A stretch of DNA of 64,000 nucleotides from Devosia sp. LC5. Its GTDB lineage: Bacteria; Pseudomonadota; Alphaproteobacteria; Rhizobiales; Devosiaceae. Numbering within the stretch: the first letter of the stretch is position 1; the number at the start of each line of letters is the position of its first letter. Positions 1-7,997 of this stretch are shown here, piece after piece. Both the position numbers and the translations under genes were made by a program. The stretch is from assembly GCF_000735585.1 (NCBI RefSeq), contig NZ_JNNO01000001.1, positions 62,001 to 126,000 on the forward strand, in the 5' to 3' direction. Under the pieces are notes generated by a model. That model searched no databases. It was not told where the DNA came from and saw only the letters and a program-made list of their open reading frames with translations.

Positions 1-590
1 CCTGCGGCCGCCGGCTGTCCTGCATGGACAGTCGCGCAGCCCCGCTGGAATTTGCATAACCCACGGCGCAGCGTTCGGCCAATTGGGCACATTCACCCGC
101 ACCGCGGCACAGCTGCAGCGCACCCTCGTAGAGCATGGCGAGGGTCTGCTGCCTGGTAACGATCAAATCGAACGCGGTGCCGCGTACGGCGATGGCCGCG
201 GCAGGTGTTTCGATCGAATAGGCCGATTTCGGGCTATTGCCCGAAATGAAGCGAAAACTGCCACCCAACGCATTGATCGCCAGCTTCCTGGCCGTATTTG
301 GTCCTGAAAGCAGATAGGTCTCGATCAGTAGCGAACTGCCGGGACCAACGACCAGCCTGGTTGCATCGGCAAAAAAGATCTGCACCTGGCCAGAACCGCC
401 GGTGACGATCAATTCCCCCACCGACACATCGCTACCGACTTCCAGAATCCGATCGTTTGAACTGACGCGGGCTACTGCGTCGGGCCTGACTCCCACCGCC
501 GTGCCTTCGCCAGCCGCATTGGCCGCTGGAGCGACAATCAGGGCAAAGCCCAAAGCAAGGAAGGTTTGCAGTATTCGGCGGATGATCATT
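1..590 (-). CDS. FecR-domain exported protein, C-terminus beyond the left edge
   Basis: The reading frame starts at the ATG complementary to 588-590 and is open to the left edge, giving about 196 visible residues. Residues 1-25 look like a Sec signal peptide ending in ANA. The middle holds a FecR-type domain, with the hallmark AVRGTAFDL near residues 134-142. Three cysteines follow (about 161, 167 and 174). FecR domains sit in the periplasm. Besides iron signalling, many alphaproteobacteria have stand-alone FecR proteins next to CHASE2/adenylate cyclase genes, but the downstream neighbour is outside the window. Function is therefore open. It is divergent from the glycosyltransferase gene. Confidence 0.8.
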
Positions 591-765
591 GCGCGATCTT
601 TCGGACTATCCTGAGCCAGGTAAGTAAATCGGCGCCGCACACCGCCTCTTGATAGCAGACATTTCTTCGCCGGGAAATGTGCCAGACCTGCGCACTGGTA
701 CGGAAAACATTGCCGTGGCCCGCTGCAAACGCTATTGGCAGATTCCGCGACAACACGAGGCATCC

Positions 766-1509
766 ATGAAACTGGCATTCGTCATCCCGGCGTATAATGA
801 AGAAGCGCTGATCGGCAAATGCCTGCAATCCGTGGTCGATGAGGTGGCGCGCTCGGGCGCCGACGCCGACATCGTGGTCGTCGACAATGCCTCCACCGAC
901 CGCACTGGCGAGATCGCCCGCAGTTTTGCTGGCGTGCGCGTGGTCGATGAGCCCCAAAAGGGGCTGGTCAATGCCCGTGACGCCGGCTTTGCCGCTACCG
1001 AGGGATTTGATCTCATCGCCAATATCGACAGCGACACCGTGGTGCCCCCAGGCTGGCTCGATACGGTGATGTCGGAATTCGCCAGGGATCCCGAGCTGGT
1101 CTGCCTCAGCGGTCCCTATGTTTATTACGACATGAGCCGCTTCAATCGGTTTCTGGTGACCATGTTCTACGGCCTTACCTATCTGATCTATGTGTTCAAC
1201 CGCTTCATCCTGCGGGTCGGCTCGGTGGTGCAGGGCGGCAATTTCGTGTTCAAGCGCGCGGCCTGGGAACAGGTCGGCGGCTATGACCGCTCGATCGAAT
1301 TCTTCGGCGAAGATACCGACGTGGCCGTACGCCTCTCCAAGGTCGGCAGCGTCAAATGGACCTTTGCCCTCAAGATGAAAACTTCGGGCCGCCGTTTGGA
1401 ACAGGAAGGCGTGTTCCGCACCGCGGGCACCTATACGCTCAACTTCTTCTGGGTGACCTTCCGCGGCAAGCCGGCGACCAAGAGCTATACCGATATCCGA
1501 CCGAACTAG
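766..1509 (+). CDS. glycosyltransferase family 2
   Basis: This 247-residue protein has the GT-A fold signatures of family 2: VIPAYNEE at residues 6-13, VVVDNASTDRT at 37-47, the metal-binding DSD at 88-90 and an acidic GED at 181-183. A hydrophobic stretch at about 129-149 suggests membrane contact. It should transfer a sugar from a nucleotide-sugar donor to a lipid or polysaccharide acceptor at the inner membrane; neither donor nor acceptor can be read from the sequence. The frame is open upstream to 649, but the ATG at 766 begins exactly where the domain begins. No other polysaccharide genes are nearby. Confidence 0.88.
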   Translation: MKLAFVIPAYNEEALIGKCLQSVVDEVARSGADADIVVVDNASTDRTGEIARSFAGVRVVDEPQKGLVNARDAGFAATEGFDLIANIDSDTVVPPGWLDTVMSEFARDPELVCLSGPYVYYDMSRFNRFLVTMFYGLTYLIYVFNRFILRVGSVVQGGNFVFKRAAWEQVGGYDRSIEFFGEDTDVAVRLSKVGSVKWTFALKMKTSGRRLEQEGVFRTAGTYTLNFFWVTFRGKPATKSYTDIRPN

Positions 1510-1615
1510 GCCGTCGGCTCTCGCTAATGCCTGCCGCCATTTTAATGCGGCTTTGCGATTTGCTCTGCTAGGCTAGCGCACTAGCCGCATGGGGCGGCGG
1601 AGGCGCGGGCGTTCC

Positions 1616-3262
1616 ATGCCGATTTCCTCGCAATTTCCAACGCTGGTCGCCGCCGCGCGCAGCAATGCGCTTGAGGCTCTGGCCTTGCAGCCGGGGCAAG
1701 TCGTCGCGGCCAAGGTCTTGGGCCCCGCGCCCAATGGCGGCACGCAGGTGCAAATCGGCGACCAGACGCTCAACCTGGTGTTGCCGGTTCCCACCAAGAC
1801 GGGCATGGTCCTGCATTTGGAAGTTCAGGGCAGCGGCAGCCAGTTGCGGCTTGCCCTGCAGCCACAAAACCTGCCTGTTCAGCCAGGCGCCGTGCCCGCT
1901 GCGCCGTTGCCGGTTCAGATCAGCATTTCGCTGCCGGCCATAGCCATGCCGGATACGCTTGTGCCGGCCACGGCATTGCCAACGACGCCTGCCGGATCAG
2001 TGCCAACAGGGCCAGTGGCTGCAGCCCCAATCCCCAACGCAGCCCTGTCGGGTTCAACGCCGCAAGCGGCGCCCGCACCGGCATCTGTGTTGCCGCAGGG
2101 CCCGGTCCCGCCCGCATCTGCCCCAATAGCGGCGCTCCAGCAGGCCTCAGTGGTGGCGCAACCCCAAGGCCAGGTCCAGCCGGCATCGGTGTTTCCGGCA
2201 AATGTAGCCACCAAGTTACCGGTCTCGCCCCCAACGCGGCAGCAGGCGCCGGCCGTCCCAGCGGCGCTCGCAGTCCCAGTCACTGCCAAGCCTACGCCGC
2301 AACTCACCGCCTTGCCGCTGGTGGCCAACACACCAATTCCCGCCGCCGGGCAACAGCAGGCTTCGACCACGCCGCAGGCAGCATTGGCGCAGATGGTGCA
2401 GACTTCCGCCCAACGGCAAGGCAGCGTGGCCGCGCTCACCGCGGCCGTGGCCGCAATCGCCGGAAAAGTTGCGCTGCCGGAGCCTGTTGCGCGGGCGGCG
2501 CAACAGGTATTGGCCGGGCGGCTGCCTCTGAATGGGCAGCTTGACGGCGCGGCTCTGCAAAAGGCTGTGCTCGGCTCCGGGATATTTCAGGAGACTGCAC
2601 TGGCCGCTGGCCGAATGCCGGCCCAACCGGACATGAAATCGGCGCTGTTGACCTTGCGGCAAACGCTGACCAATTGGCTCGGGCAACAGGCAGGGCCGAT
2701 CGCGGCCGCAACGATGGCGCCGCCGGTTCGCGGTGGTGTATTGCGCGCCCGCTCGGCGCACGAGTCCCCCGGCATCGACTCGGCTATAACGCCGGAAGAC
2801 GCCGGCAAAATACTGCTGGAGCGCACCGATTCCGCTCTGTCCCGCATCCGCCTCCATCAGCATGCATCATTGCCTGATCCCGGTGGCAAACCGGGCGGGG
2901 ACTGGAGCCTCGATCTGCCCGTGCTGATCGGCAATCACCAAACGCTCCTGCAAATGCAGATTCGTCGCGATGGAAAAAGTGGCGCCGAACAGGACGACGA
3001 GCGCGGCTGGCAGATGCGGTTCGCCCTCAATCTGCCGGCGCTTGGCGAATTGGGGGCGCAGGTTTCACTGCGGGGCCAAGCCACCGGCGTCATGCTCTGG
3101 GCAAGTGAGCCGGAAACCGCCGCCATGCTGGAAAGCGAATTGCCGGAACTGCGCGGCGCCCTTGCGGCCACCGGCCTGCAACTCGGCGCCATCGTGGTGC
3201 GCCGGGGCGAGCCCTCAGCCGCGCCCATGCCATCCGGTCACTTTCTGGATGCCCAGACATGA
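1616..3262 (+). CDS. flagellar hook-length control protein FliK-like
   Basis: About 548 residues. A short N-terminal domain is followed by a long Ala/Pro/Gln/Val-rich low-complexity region (roughly residues 100-290). A conserved C-terminal domain of about 110 residues (from GDWSLDLPVLIG onward) matches the FliK C-terminal fold. FliK measures hook length and touches the FlhB C-terminal domain to switch export specificity. The start is uncertain: ATG 1589 is in frame, but ATG 1616 has GGAGG at 1599-1603 and gives a more natural N-terminus. The 3' end overlaps the next gene by ATGA. No other flagellar genes are in the window, so an orphan paralogue is possible. Confidence 0.72.
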   Translation: MPISSQFPTLVAAARSNALEALALQPGQVVAAKVLGPAPNGGTQVQIGDQTLNLVLPVPTKTGMVLHLEVQGSGSQLRLALQPQNLPVQPGAVPAAPLPVQISISLPAIAMPDTLVPATALPTTPAGSVPTGPVAAAPIPNAALSGSTPQAAPAPASVLPQGPVPPASAPIAALQQASVVAQPQGQVQPASVFPANVATKLPVSPPTRQQAPAVPAALAVPVTAKPTPQLTALPLVANTPIPAAGQQQASTTPQAALAQMVQTSAQRQGSVAALTAAVAAIAGKVALPEPVARAAQQVLAGRLPLNGQLDGAALQKAVLGSGIFQETALAAGRMPAQPDMKSALLTLRQTLTNWLGQQAGPIAAATMAPPVRGGVLRARSAHESPGIDSAITPEDAGKILLERTDSALSRIRLHQHASLPDPGGKPGGDWSLDLPVLIGNHQTLLQMQIRRDGKSGAEQDDERGWQMRFALNLPALGELGAQVSLRGQATGVMLWASEPETAAMLESELPELRGALAATGLQLGAIVVRRGEPSAAPMPSGHFLDAQT

Positions 3263-3531
3263 GCGAGGATATCAAGCCCCGCGCCCTGGCTGTCGCGCTG
3301 CAATATGAGAAGGGCACGAGCGATGCCCCGCGCGTCATCGCCAAGGGCAGGGGATTGGTTGCCGAGCGCATTATCGCGATGGCCGAAGAGCACGGCGTGG
3401 TGATCGAAGCCAATCCCATGCTCGCCGAAGCCCTGAGCGGGGTCGAACTCGACGAAACCATCCCGATCGAACTCTACGAATCGATTGCCGTGGTGATCGG
3501 CTATGTTTTGCGCCTCAGCACAAAGAAATAG
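3259..3531 (+). CDS. FlhB C-terminal-domain homologue (FhlB / EscU-YscU export-switch family)
   Basis: This 90-residue soluble protein aligns by eye with the part of FlhB that follows the autocleavage site: an AVALQYEKG strand, a VIAKGRGLVAERI helix, an ANPMLAEAL segment and an IPIELYESIAVVIGYV helix. The membrane half of FlhB and the cleavage motif NPTH are missing; the protein begins with KPRALAVAL instead. It is translationally coupled to the FliK-like gene by a 4-base ATGA overlap. The pairing fits the known FliK-FlhB contact that sets substrate switching. The role of stand-alone FhlB proteins is poorly defined. Confidence 0.78.
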   Translation: MSEDIKPRALAVALQYEKGTSDAPRVIAKGRGLVAERIIAMAEEHGVVIEANPMLAEALSGVELDETIPIELYESIAVVIGYVLRLSTKK

Positions 3532-3557
3532 CCCCGCAATCCAATGGATTGCGGGGC
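3531..3557. terminator. perfect inverted repeat between convergent genes
   Basis: GCCCCGCAATCCA and its exact complement flank one base. This gives a 13-bp potential stem (less a realistic loop) immediately after the FhlB stop and before the end of the minus-strand lipoprotein gene. No T-tract follows on either strand, so its strength as a terminator is uncertain. Confidence 0.6.
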
Positions 3558-3584
3558 CGAAGGCTCAGATCGGAAACGGCGCTG

Positions 3585-3992
3585 TTACTGAACGCCGAGC
3601 ATCTGCTTGGTGGCCTGCTCGGCCATGTCAGCGGCCTGCTTGATCTGCTCTTCGGACAGGCCCTGGGCCCTGCCGGCGTCTTCAGCAGCCTTACGGGCCG
3701 CGGCGATCGTTTCGGTCTTCTGTTCGTCAGTCATGCTGGCAGCCTGCGCCTGTACGGCCTGCATGGCCTGCTCAGGCGTCATCGTGGCTGCGCCGGCAGC
3801 GGGAGCGGCGGGCGCTGCTGCGGGAGTTGCGGCCGGTGCAGCAGCCGGCTCTGCCGGAGCCGGAGTGGCAGCAGGCGCCGTGGTCTCGGTCGTGGCGGCA
3901 GGCGCGGCAGGGGTCTGCGGATCGCTGCATGCGGCCAGCGCAAACATGGAAAGAGCGGCCATCGGCAGCAGGATTTTTGAATTCATCGACAA
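3585..3992 (-). CDS. small Ala/Pro-rich lipoprotein
   Basis: 135 residues. The N-terminus is a lipoprotein signal, with a hydrophobic stretch ending in LAAC (Cys about 22). A low-complexity linker rich in Ala, Pro and Thr runs to about residue 70. The rest is a helical tail (TPEQAMQAVQAQAASMTDEQ and on) with two repeated 'EQ..K/Q' helices. An alternative start two codons downstream (MNSK) is possible. It is probably an envelope-anchored protein of unknown function. The G-rich frames on the other strand are shadows of its Ala/Pro codons. Confidence 0.75.
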   Translation of the reverse strand: MSMNSKILLPMAALSMFALAACSDPQTPAAPAATTETTAPAATPAPAEPAAAPAATPAAAPAAPAAGAATMTPEQAMQAVQAQAASMTDEQKTETIAAARKAAEDAGRAQGLSEEQIKQAADMAEQATKQMLGVQ

Positions 3993-4188
3993 TCTCCCAT
4001 AAATTTTATAATGTTAGGTCTATAGATCACCGCTTCGTTACCGCACGAAGCTGGACGAAATTCGGTCAACTTTGCGGCATCTTCGCGGCAGCTTGAATTC
4101 TTTGCATAGATCGTAGTTTTCGCCCGGTTGCAACGCGGTGTGAGGTTTCCCATGTCCTTGTTACGACGAGATGTCAGGGAGCCCGACA

Positions 4189-4740
4189 ATGCTGAATCCG
4201 CAGGAACGCGACGCCATAGACGACCTGTTCGACCGAATCGAAACCGCGGCCCGCAAAAGCCCGCCGCGTGAGGCCGAGGCGGAGGCCTTGATTCAGCAAC
4301 GGCTGCGCGATTATCCGCCGTCCCCCTACTACATGGCGCAGACCATCCTGGTTCAGGAACAGGCCCTCCGCGCAGCGCGCGAGCGCATTGAGCAACTGGA
4401 AGCCCAACAGCAACCCAGCGGCGGATTTCTCGGCGGCCTGTTTGGCGGCGATGAACCGGCCCGGCCCACAAGGCGTACCCGCGGCCCCTGGGATCAGGGC
4501 GGCGACAGGGATGTTGGTCGCGGGCAGGGTGGTGGCTTTCTGGCCGGCGCAGCGCAGACAGCGCTAGGTGTCACGGGCGGGCTGCTGCTCGGCTCGGCGA
4601 TTGCCGGCATGCTGGGTGGCCAGGCCAATGCATCCGAATATCAAGCGGATCAGCCTCTGGAACCGGCGCCGGAAGAAACCGACGCCGGTGATACCGATTT
4701 CGGCGGCGGCGACGACTTCGATTTGGGCGGCGATTTCTAA
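4189..4740 (+). CDS. DUF2076 family protein
   Basis: 183 residues. The N-terminal half (LNPQERDAIDDLFDRI, then a helical region ending near LEAQQQ) is typical of DUF2076. A Gly/Arg-rich linker follows. A hydrophobic glycine-rich helix (about residues 125-145, GGLLLGSAIAGMLGG) may insert in a membrane. The tail is acidic and Gly/Asp-rich. Two ATGs are in frame; AGGGAG at 4176-4181 lies 7 bases before ATG 4189, so I chose that start. The family has no settled function. It stands alone between divergent and convergent neighbours. Confidence 0.8.
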   Translation: MLNPQERDAIDDLFDRIETAARKSPPREAEAEALIQQRLRDYPPSPYYMAQTILVQEQALRAARERIEQLEAQQQPSGGFLGGLFGGDEPARPTRRTRGPWDQGGDRDVGRGQGGGFLAGAAQTALGVTGGLLLGSAIAGMLGGQANASEYQADQPLEPAPEETDAGDTDFGGGDDFDLGGDF

Positions 4741-4758
4741 GCTAAGCCACGGCGCCAG

Positions 4759-5223
4759 CTAGTATTTCTCGTAGAACTCGTTGCCCCCCGCTTCGAGTAC
4801 GTAATGCATATTGTTGTAGGGGAAGCGCAGGCCAGCCGTGTGGAAATGCTGCGCATTCTGCACGCCTGGGTGCCGCGCGCCGCGCAGCACCTGGTCGGCC
4901 ACCTGTGAGGCCAGCACAGCGCCGCTGTCGGTCATCTTCTTGGTGAGTACGCCTTGGGCGAATTGGTTTTTCTGCCCCACCACGCCGCAGACCGATTTGG
5001 GATAACGAGCATCCTGCAGGCGGTTCATCACCACCGTGCCCACTGCCAACATGCCCTCCGAGCTTGAGCGGTTCGACTCGAAATACATTGCGCGCATCAG
5101 GCATTCCTTCTCGCTGAGCTGGGCCATGCCGAAATTGAGGCCGAGAAAGCTGCAGCCGCCCAGACTGGAGGCGACGACAGCCAAGGCGGCGACGCGCAAG
5201 AGCGCCTTCGACGAAAAGTGCAT
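4759..5223 (-). CDS. cell wall hydrolase, SleB family lipoprotein
   Basis: 154 residues. A lipoprotein signal ends in LGGC (Cys 24). The rest is a SleB/Hydrolase_2 domain: the Glu-bearing helix RAMYFESNRSSSEGMLAVG, then VMNRL, YPKSVCGVV, and the closing HFHTAGLRFPYNNMHYV segment. SleB-type enzymes cleave the glycan strands of peptidoglycan. In Gram-negative bacteria the lipid anchor would hold the enzyme at the envelope, where it may act in wall remodelling. It is monocistronic or at the end of a unit with the next small gene. Confidence 0.85.
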   Translation of the reverse strand: MHFSSKALLRVAALAVVASSLGGCSFLGLNFGMAQLSEKECLMRAMYFESNRSSSEGMLAVGTVVMNRLQDARYPKSVCGVVGQKNQFAQGVLTKKMTDSGAVLASQVADQVLRGARHPGVQNAQHFHTAGLRFPYNNMHYVLEAGGNEFYEKY

Positions 5224-5303
5224 GGGTCATCTCCGGTCTGTTGCAACGGTGCAAGTTTGACCGAAAATGACTCTGTACGATTAAGGAAACGGTGACCAGC
5301 ACG

Positions 5304-5320
5304 GTTAGCAAAACGCTAAC
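5304..5320. terminator. short hairpin after the small membrane-protein gene
   Basis: GTTAGC and GCTAAC are separated by five bases just past the stop at 5325 of the minus-strand gene. The 6-bp stem has no T-tract, so it is only a weak terminator candidate. Confidence 0.3.
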
Positions 5321-5324
5321 GCAA

Positions 5325-5657
5325 CTAATCGCGCCGGAGAATGAGCGCCGAGAGCAGGGCAATCGTGCCAAGGGCGATGATCAGCGGCACCGGGTGGTCC
5401 CGCGCTGCGCGGCTCGCAACGCCCGCCTGGCGGCTGACCTGCTTGGCAACGGCCGCGCCCTGGTGGCGCACTTCATTGGCCAATGCGACTGCATTATGCT
5501 GCACGTCATGCATCCGGTGCCCGCCATAATCGCCAATTGCGTCGGCTACGGTGGAGATTTCCTTGCGCAGGGCGGCGATCTGGTGGAGGAGGTTGTCGGA
5601 GATGTCGTCGCCAGCCTCTTCAATCTGTTTGATAGCCCGTCGTGCTGAAGTTGCCAT
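5325..5657 (-). CDS. small tail-anchored membrane protein resembling the ElaB/YqjD/DUF883 type
   Basis: 110 residues. An amphipathic helical region (about residues 5-80) precedes a single C-terminal membrane segment (about 90-107) ending in LRRD. This layout is that of ElaB/YqjD/DUF883 proteins, which tether ribosomes or other partners to the inner membrane in stationary phase. Similarity is by architecture, so the family call is tentative. The upstream-extended frame is rejected: GGAG lies 6 bases before the ATG complementary to 5655-5657. A GGAAC-N16-AGTT element upstream fits general-stress control. Confidence 0.6.
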   Translation of the reverse strand: MATSARRAIKQIEEAGDDISDNLLHQIAALRKEISTVADAIGDYGGHRMHDVQHNAVALANEVRHQGAAVAKQVSRQAGVASRAARDHPVPLIIALGTIALLSALILRRD

Positions 5658-5690
5658 AAAGACGCTCCATGGTTTCCGTTGTCCTCGGTC

Positions 5691-5715
5691 AACTCTGCCT
5701 TGCGCCATTGGTTCC
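5691..5715 (-). promoter_or_regulatory. candidate EcfG-type (general stress) promoter
   Basis: On the minus strand, GGAAC (5715-5711), 16 bases and AGTT (5694-5691) lie 34-58 bases upstream of the small membrane-protein start. The alphaproteobacterial EcfG consensus is GGAAC-N16/17-CGTT, so this has one mismatch. It is a pattern match only. Confidence 0.35.
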
Positions 5716-5813
5716 GATGGCCGGGAAAATGGGCCGAATTGACGCGCGGGGCTTGGAACATTCAGATTGAGCCACCAATTATTGTTCAACGCCAAGCCCA
5801 CAAGGGATAGCCC

Positions 5814-6143
5814 ATGCGCAGCAAGAGCCACGCCCGTCTCAATCGCCAGTTCGATAAGATACAACGCCGTGCGCCCGGATTTGCCGCCGGTTGGCTGGAA
5901 CGCGTCCGTCGCCCTGAAGCCCGCTGGATTCGTATCCCGCTGGGCTTCCTGCTGGTGCTGGGCGGCATATTCAGCTTCTTGCCCGTCCTGGGCCTCTGGA
6001 TGCTGCCGCTAGGGCTGCTGCTGCTCGCGCTCGATCTCGTATTCCTGCAGGGCCCAGTCAACCACGCCATCGTCCGCGGCACCCGCAAATGGTCCACTTG
6101 GCGGCGCGCTCGGCGCGACAAGAAGAGCCAAGCCGGCAACTAG
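5814..6143 (+). CDS. small two-helix membrane protein (PGPGW-like)
   Basis: 109 residues. A basic N-terminus precedes two closely spaced hydrophobic helices (about 41-57 and 60-78) joined by the turn FLPVLGLWMLPLGLLLLALD, reminiscent of the PGPGW membrane family. A strongly basic C-terminal tail (RGTRKWSTWRRARRDKK) should face the cytoplasm. The function is unknown. Its last four bases overlap the end of the convergent nucleosidase gene. Confidence 0.6.
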   Translation: MRSKSHARLNRQFDKIQRRAPGFAAGWLERVRRPEARWIRIPLGFLLVLGGIFSFLPVLGLWMLPLGLLLLALDLVFLQGPVNHAIVRGTRKWSTWRRARRDKKSQAGN

Positions 6144-6739
6144 GCATTCTGGCTGTATGCTGCCTCTATCAGATCGACCGCGGCGGCCAGTTTCTCATCG
6201 ATAATGTGCAGATAGCGCGTCCAGTCGGCCAGGTGGTTCAATTCTGCCACCCCGTCCGAAATACCCCGCAATGCCAGCAAAGGCACGCCAAAGCTCTGGC
6301 AGGCCCGTAGGATGGCATAGGTTTCCATGTCCACCATGTCGGCCTCGATAGCGTCATAGGCGGGGCCAGATACAACATTGGCGCCGGTCGAGAGACTCGC
6401 ACCCTTCAGGCCCGCAACAAGCGGCAGCAAGGGCAAGACCGGTGGCAGATCGAGTAGCGGCGTCTGACCCTTAGCAAAACCCAGCGCCGAAGCATCCATG
6501 TCGCGATAGCTTACCGAATGGGCTTGGTACACTTCGCATTGCTCAAGCGTGCGCGAGCCCGCAGATCCCAGAGAAACGACCAAAGCAGGCAGGCTATCGG
6601 CGGCTTTTGCCTCCGCGAGCGCCCGTGTCACCGCGATTGCGGCTTCGACCGGACCAATCCCCGTCATCAACGGCGAGATGCGTTGGCGCAGGTGAGGACC
6701 GTATTCAGCGGGAGCCGCCATGACGTAAAGAATCGACAT
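6140..6739 (-). CDS. 5'-methylthioadenosine/S-adenosylhomocysteine nucleosidase family
   Basis: 199 residues, slightly short for MTA/SAH nucleosidase (about 230). It carries the expected order of nucleoside-binding elements: LMTGIGPVEAAIAV near the N-terminus, LVVSLGSAG in the first third, DMETYAILRACQSFGVP (the purine/ribose-binding VDME equivalent) near 135-150, and the catalytic Asp in LRGISD near 158. The enzyme removes adenine from MTA or SAH, clearing inhibitory by-products of methylation and polyamine synthesis. The exact substrate (MTA, SAH or another nucleoside) cannot be fixed from sequence alone. Confidence 0.75.
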   Translation of the reverse strand: MSILYVMAAPAEYGPHLRQRISPLMTGIGPVEAAIAVTRALAEAKAADSLPALVVSLGSAGSRTLEQCEVYQAHSVSYRDMDASALGFAKGQTPLLDLPPVLPLLPLVAGLKGASLSTGANVVSGPAYDAIEADMVDMETYAILRACQSFGVPLLALRGISDGVAELNHLADWTRYLHIIDEKLAAAVDLIEAAYSQNA

Positions 6740-6810
6740 GGCGCCAAGTTAGCACGTGGACTGCACCATCAGAATTGGCGTTACCGCTTCGGTAACGCAG
6801 GCATGACAAA

Positions 6811-7140
6811 GTGATGACACTCGTGGCGGCGATCATGCCGTGCCTTGCTTGTATTGAGTTTATTGAAGTGCGTTTCGCAGTCGTCCAGAACAGCAGCGAA
6901 CTTGTCTCCGTTCAAGATGTGGAGGCCGAAGCCAGGCGCCGCCTGCGCTACCTCAAGCTCGATCAGTGGCGCACGCGCGAATTCATTACGGGGCGGCCCA
7001 TGCCCGAAGTCATCCAGCATCTGGCCCAGCAGATCGATCTGGCCTCACGCGCCATTTCGCGCATGTCGCCGATCCCGGCCGACTTTTACGACGACGTCTA
7101 TTGGCCCCGCATGTGGGAAGTCGAATTCAGCCCGACATAG
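6811..7140 (+). CDS. hypothetical protein
   Basis: Up to 109 residues. The N-terminal part is poorly convincing, and the true start may be downstream (in-frame ATG 6835, GTG 6868 or GTG near 6919). The C-terminal 70 residues look real: a charged helix (DVEAEARRRLRYLKLDQWRTREFI), a second helix (MPEVIQHLAQQIDLASRAISRM) and a tryptophan-rich end (YDDVYWPRMWEVEF). I do not recognise a family. It is convergent with the IMPase gene, 16 bases apart. Confidence 0.5.
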   Translation: MMTLVAAIMPCLACIEFIEVRFAVVQNSSELVSVQDVEAEARRRLRYLKLDQWRTREFITGRPMPEVIQHLAQQIDLASRAISRMSPIPADFYDDVYWPRMWEVEFSPT

Positions 7141-7156
7141 GCGGCCGCTATACTGG

Positions 7157-7969
7157 CTAGTCAGCCGGGTCCTTGCGCGGCGCGTCCTTGAGCTTGCCGA
7201 TCAGATAGGCATGCGTCGCCTTGTTGGCGACGATGACGCAGCCGGTCTTTTCGTAGAATTCCGGCCCGCGCCCCCACCAATCGGTAACAATGCCGCCGGC
7301 TTCCTGCACCAGCAGCACGCCGACTGCCCAATCGACCAAGCCCGATTCCTCGTAATAGCCCGTCAGCCGGCCCAGCGCGACATAGGCGCAGGAATTGGCG
7401 GAGCTACCAACAATACGCACCGAGCCGATCGGATCGCGGATCTGTTCGAGCCGCTGATAGAAGCCGGGGAAGGTGAACATGCGCGACGTCGCAAGGCCCG
7501 TTCCAACATTCATCAGGCCGATATCGCTCTGCTCGCTGACCTTGAGCGGCTCGCCATTCATGAAGGCGCCCGCTCCCTTGATCGCGGTGAACATCTCATC
7601 GGACACCGGATTGTAGAGCGCGCCGCAGACCGTCTCATTGCCGCGCCGCAGGGCAATCGAGATGGTGTAATGCATGCCATTGATGAAATTGGTCGTGCCA
7701 TCGATGGGGTCGACCAGCCAGCGATATTCGGGGTCCGTGCCTGTCACCGGGGCGAATTCCTCGCCGGTAAAGCTCCAGTTCGGGTAGCGCTCGAACAGGA
7801 ATTTGCGGATGAGCTTTTCGGATTCCATGTCGGCTTCGGAGACAAAGTCCGCTGGTCCCTTGATGCCGATTTCGAGGTCGCGGAAGCGCTTGAAATAACC
7901 CAGCGTCAAGGCGCCTGCCTCGCGGGCAATGGCGACCATATCGGCGAGCACGGCATCGTAGGACTGCAT
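7157..7969 (-). CDS. inositol monophosphatase family phosphatase
   Basis: 270 residues with the full set of Mg2+-phosphatase motifs: GEE at 69-71, DPIDGTTN at 87-94 and the late VDWAVG metal-binding Asp (near 215). Members hydrolyse inositol-1-phosphate or related sugar phosphates such as PAP, histidinol phosphate or fructose bisphosphate. The upstream-extended frame (to 8020) is less likely, since GGAG lies 6 bases before ATG 7969. It is the last gene of the minus-strand ABC importer operon, 28 bases after the phosphodiesterase, which favours a role in releasing the alcohol moiety of an imported phosphodiester. Confidence 0.88.
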   Translation of the reverse strand: MQSYDAVLADMVAIAREAGALTLGYFKRFRDLEIGIKGPADFVSEADMESEKLIRKFLFERYPNWSFTGEEFAPVTGTDPEYRWLVDPIDGTTNFINGMHYTISIALRRGNETVCGALYNPVSDEMFTAIKGAGAFMNGEPLKVSEQSDIGLMNVGTGLATSRMFTFPGFYQRLEQIRDPIGSVRIVGSSANSCAYVALGRLTGYYEESGLVDWAVGVLLVQEAGGIVTDWWGRGPEFYEKTGCVIVANKATHAYLIGKLKDAPRKDPAD

Positions 7970-7997
7970 ATCTATCTCCAGGCCGCTGCGGGCCATA

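Noticed and set aside
3549-3980. Gly/Arg/Leu-rich frame on the plus strand
   Set aside because: It is the complement of the Ala/Pro-rich linker of the lipoprotein gene; the glycine repeats are a by-product of GC-rich alanine codons.
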